Of a stretch of 64,000 nucleotides of DNA, positions 23,067-33,699 are shown in pieces. Both the position numbers and the translations under genes were made by a program. The stretch is taken from the NCBI GenBank assembly GCA_028583405.1, contig CM053249.1, forward strand, positions 37,119,465-37,183,464, written 5' to 3'. The notes under the pieces are model-generated. The model saw only the letters and a list, made by a program, of their open reading frames with translations, was not told the DNA's origin and ran no database searches. The stretch comes from Pogonophryne albipinna. Its lineage: Eukaryota > Chordata > Actinopteri > Perciformes > Artedidraconidae. The first letter of the stretch is position 1. Each line of letters begins with the position of its first letter.

Positions 23067-23636
23067 TCATCTTTCTGCCAGACGTTGTTGGTATTTATCT
23101 TCTTCCCTTTGTCTTTCTGCAATAATGTCATTATGGGCTTCATCTGCCTTTCGTCTTTCTTCTGCGGAATGTATTGTTTCAGGAGAGTAACCAGTTCGGT
23201 AATTTTTCTCTTCTTGTTCTTTTTCCCATCTTTTTCTTTCTTCATGTTCTGGTCTTTGTCTTTCTTCCATTCCTCTGATGAGTTCTTCCTTTCCTCTGAT
23301 GAGTTCTGCCTCCATTCTTCTGCTGAGTTCTTCCATTCTTGTGTTGAGTTCCTCCTTCAGCTGGTTAGAATTACTGATTAGCATTCTTACTTCATATTCC
23401 AATTCTTTCACATTAGGGGCTTGAATTGAAACTTGGTGAAAAGGGTTGTTCTTTGATATGTCGGGAGGGGACACTTCGGTCAGGCTTGGATACTGCTTTG
23501 GAGTTTGGATAACTGGAGCCTCTTCTGTTATTTCTGCTTCTACCACATGTAAGCTGTTTGTCAATCCTTGGCTGGCATATTTCAGATGGAGAATCAGACT
23601 TGTAACTGTTGTTTTTCTTTTTTCAGCTTTGTTCAT
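23067..23636 (-). pseudogene. Charged coiled-coil ORF, 189 codons
   Basis: Not recognised. It starts MNKAEKRKTTVTSLILHLKY. Residues about 30-75 are proline-containing and uncharged. From about residue 75 it becomes Glu/Arg/Lys-rich, with heptad-like spacing (LKEELNTRMEELSRRMEAEL; ERQRPEHEERKRWEKEQEE), predicting a long helix or coiled coil. It ends at a TGA beyond which the same frame stays open for about 70 more codons. Possibly the structural protein of an LTR element; no enzymatic motif. Confidence 0.4.
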
Positions 23637-23894
23637 AGTGATTTTTCAAGAGGGTCGTCCGGCTTTGATCCATGCTTCTTGCTGTTGTAGGTATTCTCCA
23701 TTCTCATATTCAACTACAGCTTTCTATAGGCTTCCGTTGGTCCAGGTTGATCATCTGCTGGAATCAATCCTCTCGTTTGCCTTTGTATGTCTTCTGTCTA
23801 TCATTTCTCTCTCCCCATGTGTTGGTCAGCCGAGGTCAGGAGGAGAAGAGATCGATTCTTGGCTTGCTCTTCCTGTTGTCATCTGAGGTCTTCT

Positions 23895-23925
23895 CCTATT
23901 GGCCGGCGTCGTCGGGGGCGGGTCC
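23895..23925 (-). promoter_or_regulatory. CCAAT and GC boxes upstream of the gag-like ORF
   Basis: On the minus strand a GC box (cccgcccc, 23915-23922) is followed 12 bp later by ggccaatagg (CCAAT, 23898-23902), roughly 260-290 bp upstream of the ATG at 23636. This is a common promoter arrangement; activity is inferred only. Confidence 0.4.
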
Positions 23926-24189
23926 AATGCAATTCCTGCCTTTTTCTGTTTCTAAATTACATCATTCTGGTGTCTGTGGTTATTTAAACATTCCCTAATA
24001 AACGTGACTTCAGCGTCAATAAATGAGTGCTAATCCCAGTGTGGTTAGTGTACAACATCATGTCATTTCACCTTCAATTCACAGTTTTTAACGTAGCATT
24101 TCGCCACATGCTAATGCTAACCGGAAATGACGAAATTCACTAGCGGAAAACCGGAAGTCATGTGTGAATCTTCGGTTTTTAGAATAAAA

Positions 24190-24335
24190 CAGATTTAAAT
24201 TAAATACAGTGTATTTAATTCAAATTACGCCATATCAACATTGATTTTAATTTCTAACAGGACCTACGATTTACATCGTAATAACTACACTGTAGCTATG
24301 TACGTATGACTAATAAAAGCCTTGAAACCAACCAA
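24190..24335 (+). mobile_element. LINE 3' tail fragment
   Basis: The words ctacgatttacatcgtaata, actgtagctatgtacgtatg and aataaaagccttgaaacc match the 3' end of the LINE at 28290-28345. A 5'-truncated relic of the same or a sister family. Confidence 0.55.
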
Positions 24336-24394
24336 TTAAAGCCCTTTTCTAAAAAAAAAGGAGTTAAATTCCACATGAAAGGAAGGCTTTTGAA

Positions 24395-24730
24395 GTAATG
24401 GTCAATGCTATTGAAACGGTAATCTGTTAGCATGCACAAATCCTCAATGACTTTGGTTCCCTCAATCTCCTCATCCTCCTTGACTGAGTGCAGCCTTCGA
24501 TACTGTGAGCCACAACATCCTGCTCACCTGACTCAAGGACATGGGTATTGAAGGTACTGCACTCAGGTGGCTCCAGTCCTACCTCTCTCGATCCGATCAC
24601 TCTTCATCTCCCTGAACAACCACTCCTCTGCCACAGCTCCTTGGTCAGATCCTTCGCCACTACAACCTGGACTTCCACTGCTATGCCGATGACACCCAGG
24701 TCTACCTCAGCACCAAATTGGGTTGGGTTA
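24395..24730 (+). pseudogene. Non-LTR retrotransposon RT fragment
   Basis: Frames carry pieces of an RT domain: a degraded LSAAFDTV-HNILLT segment near 24490, LRWLQSYLS near 24565, and HYNLDFHCYADDTQVYLST near 24660-24715, which contains the catalytic YADD. The pieces are separated by deletions and frameshifts. A different family from the LINE at 26.4 kb. Confidence 0.65.
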
Positions 24731-24779
24731 TCACAGACAACATTCTTTTTTTTTTTTATCCAAATTGACTTTTGTCCAA

Positions 24780-25777
24780 ATTGACTTTTTCCTGCCTAAC
24801 TGTTTATAAAACCAAATTAAATATAAATGATGCAATAATTATTTGTAACATATCTTTAACCCTCCTGTTGTGTTTGGAACAAATCTGGCCGATTTACTAC
24901 TACCGATTTACTACATTTGATTGCCTCAAGGCCTTATGATGTCCTCCACAGAAGGCATTTGAACATAGAAAACTGCTGATCTCCACTGTCATTGAATTTT
25001 GAAGTTAAGTCTACTTTGTTACACCATGGTGGTCCCTGTCAAAAATGGCGACCGCACTGCAGTTATTCATGTAAACCAGCCGTCTGAGACATTGTTTACA
25101 GCTTAAAAGGGAGATAAATCAAATGTGCTGATGATTAATGGGTTTGGTGTTAATGTAAGAGCTGTTAAAACACACAGGTTAATTTGACCGGAAACACCCA
25201 AGTAAGGGGGGAGAAACGAACACGACAGGAGAGTTAACCAACTAATTACTTCAAGATTAAATATAATAATATAAAGACTGTTCTTTGGAACTTCTGGTTA
25301 ATTGACCTAAATGACAGGACAATCTACTTGCTTGTGAGTGAAACAAACTGTTATTTTGGATTTCACAACCAACATTCTAAATGGTTACACATCTGTCATC
25401 CATTGGTTGGTTGTGCACTTCCTCGGGGATTAATGGTTAATTAACGGTAGGAGCAGTGAAGGGATTTGAGGGGTCAGGGGTCAGAAAGCAGGTCAGCAGC
25501 AAAAATGGCTGAAATGCATCAGGGCTAATAAACCAGATCACAATTATCCAAACCTTAACAATATGTAACTGAAGTTCCAATATGACAAAAACACAAAAAT
25601 CTAGTTTTTAGTGGGTTTTTTTCAGACTTTCTAAACTGTACAGTGTGTGCGTGTGTGAGTCCTTCTAAACAGCATGTGTGGTGGCGTTTGACCTCATATT
25701 ATTCACAAATATCATCAGCTTGACATTCTATTAAGAAGAGTTGAAATTAGCAAGACATTTTGAGATGATGGACTGAC
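24780..25777. other. Intron, no gene seen
   Basis: About 1 kb before the donor of the LNS2/LNS3 exon; no recognisable repeat end or coding signal. Confidence 0.45.
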
Positions 25778-26071
25778 CTTTGTGTTCTTCTGGCTGCGGG
25801 CGGCGTCTTTAAGCTCCTGAGGTTTGCCATGGGTGAAGAGGATAAGGCCGTTGGGTTCAGTTGTGCGGAAATCAAAGGAAATGGATCCCATCCGCTTTGT
25901 GTTCCACTTCGGAAGGCTGATGTAGGCCTCGGGAGTCTCGAAAGAAATGGGGTCAAGAGTGGCAACATTCTCACACTTGTAGGACACCTCCCCCTGGATT
26001 TTCATCTTCGGGTCCACAATCCGAGCAAGGCGGGACAACTCGAGACGGATGTCATTGTTCTTGTAGACCAC
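25778..26071 (-). CDS. nrxn3: nrxn3 exon: end of LNS2 and start of LNS3
   Basis: This 294-nt exon (98 codons, phase 0 at both ends) starts [18 protein letters not shown] and ends ARSQKNTK. The acceptor is atgacag|gtggtc and the donor aag|gtcagt. It closes LNS2 ([10 protein letters not shown] carries the cysteine pairing with MGCLKE of the preceding exon) and begins LNS3 ([20 protein letters not shown], then [20 protein letters not shown]). The segment ELKDAARSQ appears one residue longer than the human sequence I recall; that comparison is from memory. Confidence 0.95.
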
Positions 26072-26394
26072 CTGTCATAGGTGAAAGGAGAGAATTATTA
26101 CTATTTATCTATTTTGGTATTGACAAGAACAAAAATATTGGCTTTCGTCACCTCACCATGTACCGTTGTTTTTCGCGTCAAACCAAATCTCAAAATTCCA
26201 CGCAATGCAAATGCAATTTTGAATCAAACTCATTTATTTACAAGCCTGTCTACTGAGATTGAAGTATACCGTATGATGGTGGATACTTGCCAACTGACCA
26301 TTCTTATGAATTTGACTCTGAAGATGTGATAAGTGACGTAATGCAAATAGGAATCTTAGGCCCATTTGCATTTCAATTCTAACACCCATGAATT

Positions 26395-28345
26395 GTCTTC
26401 AAAAGCCCTGGATAAACGGTTAGGTGCATGGCAAACTGAAAGCGCGCACTATCGCACACAGAGCTGGAGATTTGGAGGGTAGGGTATTCTAGTTATGAAC
26501 TCCGGAGAGCAATTAGCAGTGCAAAGAGACAATACAAAGAGAAGGTGGAATTTGACTTCAAAGGCTGTAACACCCGGAACATGTGGGCGGGACTAAAAAC
26601 AATGACAAACTACAAAGGAGCAGCGGGGGGTGCTGCGGGAGTGTCTGCGTGCGCATCTCTCCCAGATGAGCTGAACAGTTTTTTTGCACGATTGGAGAGC
26701 AGCCAGGCTGTGGAGGCACAGATGGATCAGGATCCCTGCCCTTTTGTTTTAAACAGGGCAGATGTGTGCAAATCCTTTAAAAGGGTTAACCCACACAAGG
26801 CTCCTGGACCTGATGGCATCCCTGGCCGTGTTGTCAGGGTGTGTGCAGTTCAGCTGGCAGAGGTGTTCACGGACATCTTCAACAGGTCCCTGCTACAGTC
26901 TGTAGTCCCCACATGTTTTAAACACTACTCCATCGTTCCTGTCCCCAAAAAGACAAAAATCACCAGCCTCAATGACTACCGCTCAGTAGCACTCACCTCC
27001 ATCATCATGAAGTGCTTTAAGCGGTTAGTCAAATCACTCATTACCTCCTCCCTCCCTGACTCTCTGGACCCCCTGCAGTTTGCCTACAGAGACAACAGGT
27101 CCACAGACTACGCCATAGCCCTCACCATCCACACTGCCCTCTCACACCTGGACCAGAGGAACACATATGTGACAATGCTGTTCATTGATTACAGTTCAGC
27201 TTTCAACACCATTGTGCCCTCCAAGCAGGTCATCAAGCTCAGAGACATCGGGCTCAACAGCGCCCTCTGTGACTGGATCCTGAACTTCCTGACGGGCAGA
27301 CCCCAGGCAGTGCTGGGTGGGAAACATCACATCCTCCACTCTGATCCTCAACACCGGAGCCCCGCAAGGCTGCGTGCTCAGCCCTCTCCTATACTCCCTG
27401 TTCACACACGACTGCGTGGCCAAACACAGCTCCAACACCGTCGTGAAGTTTGCTGACGACACGAGCATCATCGGCCAGATCACAGACGGCGACGAGACGG
27501 CGTACAGAGAGGAGGTCGAAAACCTGACATCTTGGTGCCAGGATAACAGGAAGCAGCAGAGAGAGGGACACGCCCCCATTGCCATCAATGGGACTACGGT
27601 GGAGAGAGTCGGCAGCTTCAGGTTCCTCGGTGTCCACATCACTGAGGTCCTGACATGGTCACTTCACACCACCACCATCACCAAAACAGCTCGACCAGTG
27701 GCTCTTCTTCCTTGGCAGGCTGAGGAGGTTCAACATGGACTCCAGGATACTCTGCAACTTCTACAGGTGACCATAGAGAGTATCCTGACTGGCTGCATCA
27801 CGGCCTGGTACGGCAGCTGCATCGCCCTCAATCGTAAGGCTTTACAGAGGGTGGTGAAAACTGCACAGTACATCACCAGGACAGAGCTGCCATCCATGGA
27901 GGATCTATACTCCCAGCGGCTCAGGAAGAAAGCCCTCAGGATTATAAAAGACCCCCATCACCCCAGCCACAAACTGTTCAGTCTGCTGCCGTCTGGCAGG
28001 CGTTACCGCAGCATCCGGACTAAAACCACCAGATTCAGAGACAGTTTCATCCCACAGGCAATCAGACTGTTAAACACCTGAACTGTTGTAACAACATCCA
28101 TAACATTAATCTGCTACTTAGTAATTATTTATCTATTTATCTAATATATCATTCCAATAGCTTGCATATAGACTCTTATTTCACTATTTCACTTTTTTTA
28201 AACAATTTTTCTTTTTGTATTTACTTTTTAATATTTACTGTATTATTGTGTTGCACTGTTGGAGAGGCCTGTGACCTAAGATTTTCATCGACATAACTAC
28301 TCTGTAGCTATGTTCGTATGACAAATAAAGAACCTTGAACCTTGT
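26395..28345 (+). mobile_element. 5'-truncated LINE (jockey/CR1/L2-like)
   Basis: The endonuclease is absent; the RT domain and C-terminus are present, followed by a 3' UTR ending ctgtagctatgttcgtatga, aataaagaaccttgaacctt. The short TTGAAC-type terminal repeat fits the CR1/L2 way of ending. It begins about 320 bp from the nrxn3 exon acceptor at 26072 and is antisense to nrxn3. Confidence 0.85.
26545..28081 (+). pseudogene. LINE reverse transcriptase, one frameshift
   Basis: Frame one (26545-27456) holds RT fingers and palm: APGPDGIPGRVV, FKHYSIVPVPKK, LNDYRSVALTSIIMKCF, LDPLQFAYRDNRSTDYAI and the catalytic box FIDYSSAFNTI. Near 27310 the frame shifts to 27317-28081, with GAPQGCVLSPLLYSLFTHDC, KFADDTSIIG (catalytic FADD) and the C-terminal CITAWYGSCIALNRKAL region. 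About 17 codons (the NLSLNVSKTKE segment, still present near 19705) are missing after SWCQDN. Both defects make this copy inactive. Confidence 0.85.
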
Positions 28346-28612
28346 GCATCAGCCAGGCGTAAAGCCAGTCCAGGTCTGGCAGCACTGCTCACCCAGCCCA
28401 CTTTGAGCTAAATACATTTAGACTATGTCCCTATAAATATCTTGGATAATCAAACCTAAAATGACGTTGCACCTTTTAGTCTTCCGCCAAAGGTTTCAAT
28501 GTCTTGCTCAAAGAGACTTGGACATGCAGGCCTGAGGTTCTAACTATTAACTTTCCTATTAGAGGCTAAACTGCTTACCTCTGCGCCACATGCATCAAAT
28601 CATTCTCTAGTG

Positions 28613-29194
28613 CACATGTGTCAAACTCAAGGCTCGGGGGCCAAATCAGGCCCTTAGTGGATTTAATTTCGGCCCGCAGGGTCATTTGTAATTACTATTA
28701 GATCTGGCCCGCCGGTATATTGCACGCACACCTTCACTCAATCCTGAGGATTTCCTCAGCTCAGAGCCTGACCCCAAACATTGATGACCTTGCACCCAAG
28801 ATGAGATGCCAAGTATCTGGCTTGAACTAGCATCACAGAGCAGCACACTGAGTTTCAATGGATGTTTCCTTCTGCACTTTGTTTCTTGAGACAACAGGGC
28901 ATGTTTGTTTTTTTCTTTGAGGGACATTGTTTTCTTGAAGCTGTTGTTGGCCTGTGGAAAAATGTACTCATAAGAAATGACTGCAGATCGAGCCATAAGA
29001 AATACATGCAACTGATTATTTAATGTTTAATGTTGTTTTTATAGGCAATCATTTAAGCTTTGTTAGTTCCAGGTTTAATACGTGCAATAAGTTCATTTCA
29101 ATATGTTTTGCAATAAACATTTAACCAGTCCGGCCCTCGACTAGTACCCATTTTTTTATTTTGGCCCATTGTGTATTTGAGTTTGACCCCCCTG
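28613..29194. mobile_element. Non-autonomous hAT element, TSD CTCTAGTG
   Basis: Left end cacatgtgtcaaactcaagg, right end gagtttgacccccctg. The 8-bp duplication ctctagtg is perfect at 28605-28612 and 29195-29202. The subterminal ggcccgcagg and ccggccctcg words are typical of a widespread vertebrate hAT/Charlie family. No transposase. Confidence 0.87.
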
Positions 29195-29479
29195 CTCTAG
29201 TGGCTGCAGCTGCAGGAGCAAAGGAGGAGTTGGGGGATGATGGTCTGGTCAAACACACACACCAAGGACAAAACACGAGTGTCCTCTGCTAAACAAAAAC
29301 TCAACATGTTCTGTGGTGTTTAGTACAGCGTGAGACTACATAACCACCTCACATACTGAAAAACCTAAGAGACATACTCATTTACCCAAAACCATGAACC
29401 TATTCTAAACCTTTTTTTTTTTGCTTTACCATTAAAAATGTTTATATGTTGTTGATAATGTGATATAGCGAAACGGGTA

Positions 29480-30980
29480 TACATACAATTGAAGATATAT
29501 GTATTTTATCCCTTGCAGATTTTGTAAGTTTGCCTACTTACAAATAAATTACCAGTCTATATTTTTAACGGTAGGTTTATTTTAACAGTGAGAGTAAGAA
29601 TATAAAAAAGAAAATCCAGAATATGACAATATGTAAAAGACAAAAATAGATGTGCATTAAACTGTGGGAAATAAGTATTTGATCCCCTTGCAGAACATGT
29701 GTTAGTACTTGGTGGAGAAACCCTTGTTGGACACACAGAGGTCAGACGCTTCTAGTTGGTCTCCAGGTTTGTGCACATCTCAGGAAGGATGTTGGTCCAC
29801 TCCTCTCTGAAGATCCTCTCCAAATCCTTCAGGTTTTGAGGCTGATGCTGGGCATCTGGAAGCTTCAGCTCCCTCCACAGATCTTCTATGGGATTAAGGT
29901 CCAGAGACTTGGCTCCATCACCTAAATGTGCTTCTTCTTTAGCCACTCCTGTGTTGCCTTGGCCGTATGTTCAGGGTCATTGTCCTGCTGGAAGACCCCT
30001 CCATGACCCATTTTCAGAGTCCTGGCTGAGGGAAGGAGGCTATCGACCAAGATGTTACGGTGCATGGCCATCCTCTCCTCGATGCAGGGAAGTGGTCCTG
30101 TCCCCTTAGCAGAGAAACACCCCCAAAGCATAATGTTTCCACCCCCATGCTTGACGGGGGGGATGGTGTTCTGGGGTTATAGTCAGCATCTCTCTTTCTC
30201 CAAACACGGCGTGTAGAGCTGATGCCAAAGATCTCCTTTTTCTCATCCGACCTCATCATCTTCTCCCAAGCCTTCTCTGAATCATTCAGATGTTCATTGT
30301 CAAACTCCAGACGGGCCTTTCATGTTCTTCTTGAGCAGGGGGCCTTCAGCCGCTGCAGGGTTTGATCCATTATGGTGTAGTGTGTTACCAATAGTTGTAT
30401 TGGTGACTGTGGTCCCAGCTGCCTTGAGATCATTAACAAGTTCCTCCTGTGTAGTACTTGGCTGACCCCTCACCTTTCTCATGATCATCAATACACCACG
30501 GGGCCAGATCTTGTGTGGAGCCCCAGACCGAGGGCAATTGATTGTTGATTGATGCCCATTTTTTTGTTCTTCCATTTTCAAATAATGGCACCAACAGTTG
30601 TCTCCTTCTCACCAAGCTGCTCTCGGATGGTCTTGTAGCCAGTCCCAGCCTGGTGCAGGTCTACAGTCTGGTCCCTGAGGTCCTTAGACAGCTCTTTAGT
30701 CTTGCCCATGGTGGAGAGGTTAGAATCTGATTTATTGATTCTGTGAACAGTTGTCTTTTATACAGGTAACAAAGTAGATATTATTAGTACTTTCCTAAAT
30801 TGACTTATGTAAGCGGTCTGTGGGAGCCAGAATCCTTGTTTGTTGCAAGGGGATCAAATCCCACAGTTAAATGCAAATACATTTAAATATGTTATACTTT
30901 TAGACTGCTCATTTCTTTGTAAGTGGGTAGACTTACACAATTGGCAGGGGATCAAATACGTATTTCCTCGACTGTACATA
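29480..30980 (-). mobile_element. Tc1-like DNA transposon, inactive
   Basis: Ends near 29480 (tacatacaattgaagatata) and 30980 (cctcgactgtacata) are imperfect inverted repeats with further similarity inward (tattttatcccttgcag against ctgccccttgatc-type sequence). The minus-strand body is a Tc1 transposase relic. Length about 1.5 kb fits the family. Confidence 0.8.
29752..30700 (-). pseudogene. Tc1 transposase relic
   Basis: Pieces in shifted frames, in order: a helix-turn-helix-like N-terminal part with [19 protein letters not shown] and [48 protein letters not shown] (second catalytic Asp region); and [13 protein letters not shown] (third catalytic position, DE-type). At least three frameshifts or stops. 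Confidence 0.8.
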
Positions 30981-30984
30981 TGCA

Positions 30985-32750
30985 CAATATGACATGTATT
31001 GTCTAACTTTCTCAATCACAATCACTATCCTGTTTGAAGGAAAAAATATAGTGTTGTTTTTAACTATAATGTTAAAATGTGATTTGTTATAACCCTAACA
31101 TCCTTTTTTATTTAATTAATTGCAACATACCTGGGGACTCTTATTTATGCAGATTAAGCATACAATTCAAATAAGGTTGCCTGTGAATGTTTTCTATTAT
31201 TAACAACAAAAATGTTTTGTCACTTATTAGGATCTTCAAGGTTCTTTATTTAGTCATACAGGATCTTTCGGATCATAAATGGATTAATAAATAAATGTAA
31301 TTGAATAATTGATAAATAAATAAATAATTATTCAGTTTATTAATATTCAACACTAGGCTTTATTAGGCAACACATGAAATACATGTTGAGTTTCTAACTA
31401 TCAGCCATTTTGCTTGTTTCACGTACTTTTAAAACATGTGGAATTAGTCAAATAGTGTTGGAAGGTAATTGTTGGAAACATGTGATGGCGCTACAGCTCT
31501 GTCAAATACAGCGTTTTATGAAAAATGTCATAAAAGATGGAGTAATACATTGTCTTACTAAGTACTGCATTATCTCCAGACACAGAGCACGCCCCCCCCC
31601 CCAGCAGCTATTCTGCAAAGATGGAAAACAAATGAATAAAAACACTAAATGGCAAATCTCTATCACAGCTGCCCATGCTATCAATAACAACAGGAGGACG
31701 GAGTCGGGTGTCGGGGGTTGGGGGTGTAGATTGAAATCTGCTCAAGTGGAAAATTGAAGGCCTTTGTCTGAATCGCTGGGCAGAGAAACTCCCTCAGCCG
31801 GCTATATATTTTGGGCACATGCATACACGAAACTAACATGTCACTCCTCCATATAATTGTGTGTGTGCGGGCTCGGCCCCAGGGTCTGTCTGGCAGAGCA
31901 GTAGATTGGTAGATTATGGATAATCCACCAACAGATCTGACAGTAAATCAACTCATCCCTTCAGGTGCTCGGGATGGATCTCTCCTCACTCTCATTCTGT
32001 GTAGCTTTGCTTCTCTGGTTGTGACATCCTCCCTCCATAGTTTTTGGTTTGAATAATCAAATACAAAGTCATTTATTTATTTCACAAAGATGATAAAACT
32101 GGAAATTCAGCTTCGTTTTTATTATCACTTGTGTAAGCAAAGAAAAAGTAGGGGGGCTGGTGTTTTTGCCATATATCCCAATTCCAATGATATAGTTAGA
32201 GGGAGGATTCAAAGGACAGTTTTGATGGTCAGTTTCTATGGTTAAGGTGGAAAGATTATTTATTTTTTAATGAATATTTTTACAATTGAAATGTGTTTAA
32301 TTGTTAGATTGTTTTGCATTTGTTCAAACTGATATACATATATATATATTATTCACAATAAATTGATCCCAACTGAAATGAAAAGGAATGAGGATGAGTT
32401 TATTGTGTTTTTATTTGGGTGATACATAAAAATAAAAGGATGTTTCCTTTTTTAGGATATGACAAAAGGAGTATGCTGCATTGACATAAACACAAATAGA
32501 AAAACATATGATGTGGCTACTTTACACGCTCTCCCTTGTACATGCGTGTTGATAAAAGAGAGCATCAATCATATGAAATGTGGTTTTAGACGTAAAGGTG
32601 GGGGGGGCAGGGAGCTGGTGTGGGAACCGTTGTGTGTCGCTGACAATTTGACAAGTCACTTTCAGGTCTCTGCCACCTCCAAACAACAGGAAGAGCAAAA
32701 CGGCCTTTCAACATGCAGAGTGAGCTTTATCAGCCCACTGCAGACTAGAC
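30985..32750. other. Intron, no gene seen
   Basis: AT-rich, with short simple repeats (atatat near 32336) and a C-run at 31591. Nothing recognisable. Confidence 0.45.
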
Positions 32751-32751
32751 T

Positions 32752-33024
<273 letters not shown>

Positions 33025-33056
33025 TATATTACATCGACAGGGAATCAAATATATCG

Positions 33057-33168
33057 GGGCTAAGCAGCACAGAACACTTAGGGGAACACATAGCACCTCC
33101 TTCTCCACACGGCTAAGCAGCACAGAACACTTAGGGGAACACATAGCACCTCCTTCTCCACACGGCTA
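33057..33168. repeat. Tandem duplication of about 54 bp
   Basis: The block ggctaagcagcacagaacac, cttaggggaacacatagcac, ctccttctccacac occurs twice in a row with no differences seen and is followed by a third partial start (ggctaag). It lies between the CA repeat and the endonuclease ORF. Confidence 0.9.
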
Positions 33169-33561
33169 AGCTGCCAATAATAGCTGAAACAGAGCAATAT
33201 TTGGCAATTTGTTTGGCTTTCTCTTTGACATTCCAGCAATTCTCAGACCAATCATGGTGCATTTATATACATGGCCAAGACTTCCGAATATAAGTATGCT
33301 ATATCTACACTTGTACCCAAAGCTGGTTATCACATCGAGCAGTGGTTGGTATTTGATATACTTGTCCTGGAAAGCCTGGTCCATGTACAGGTCAAAGGCA
33401 CAGCCTACTTCTAATATTAGCACCTCCCTGTGGTTGGTGTCAACAAAAACAACATCAGGTGTATTTGGGATGTTAGCAAAGACATCATTGGTAAAGCCAA
33501 ACCATTCTGGTAACACTCTAGCGTGCTTGTACATTGCTGCGCTAGATGGTAAGATACACAC
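33166..33561 (-). pseudogene. Restriction-like endonuclease domain of a non-LTR retrotransposon
   Basis: An open 131-codon frame. It shows TPDVVFVD (residues 34-41), EVLILEVGCAFDLYMD (46-61) and DKYIKYQPL (66-74). A PD followed 14 residues later by E, then K-x-x-K-Y, is the PD-(D/E)xK layout of restriction-like endonucleases at the C-terminus of R2/R4/NeSL-type LINEs (Rex6 and Utopia are fish examples of this broad group). No RT is seen upstream on the same strand, so this is a 3' fragment; the frame itself has no internal stop. The exact family is not assigned. Confidence 0.65.
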
Positions 33562-33699
33562 AGTGAGAGAATGAACAATGTAACATATGGCTCAGGCTTG
33601 TCATTCCTCTCCTCAGTCAGAGCCTCACACACAGACTCTGAGTGATGGAGGCTCACAATACTGAAGCATTGGACATGAGGAAGCACATGTATATTCTCA

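Larger units (their letters stand above)
22750..23950 (-). mobile_element. Unrecognised gag-like / coiled-coil ORF region, degraded
   Basis: Minus-strand coding-like sequence split by stops and at least one frameshift. Largest piece: 23067-23636, 189 codons. The same frame continues past one TGA as a second open stretch (22851-23042), and in another frame a PPPY motif (22772-22783) lies near the end. A frame-disrupted stretch also lies upstream (about 23640-23760). Upstream on the same strand are an inverted CCAAT box (23898-23902) and a GC box (23915-23922). A PPPY late-domain-like motif after an extended charged region would fit a retroelement or endogenous-retrovirus Gag, but no protease, RT, LTR or TSD was found. 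Host-gene origin or an unknown element cannot be excluded. Confidence 0.4.

Noticed and set aside
22860..23381. 173-codon + strand hydrophobic frame (Phe/Leu/Ser rich)
   Set aside because: Complement of the Glu/Arg/Lys-rich minus-strand ORF; apparent membrane protein is a mirror effect.
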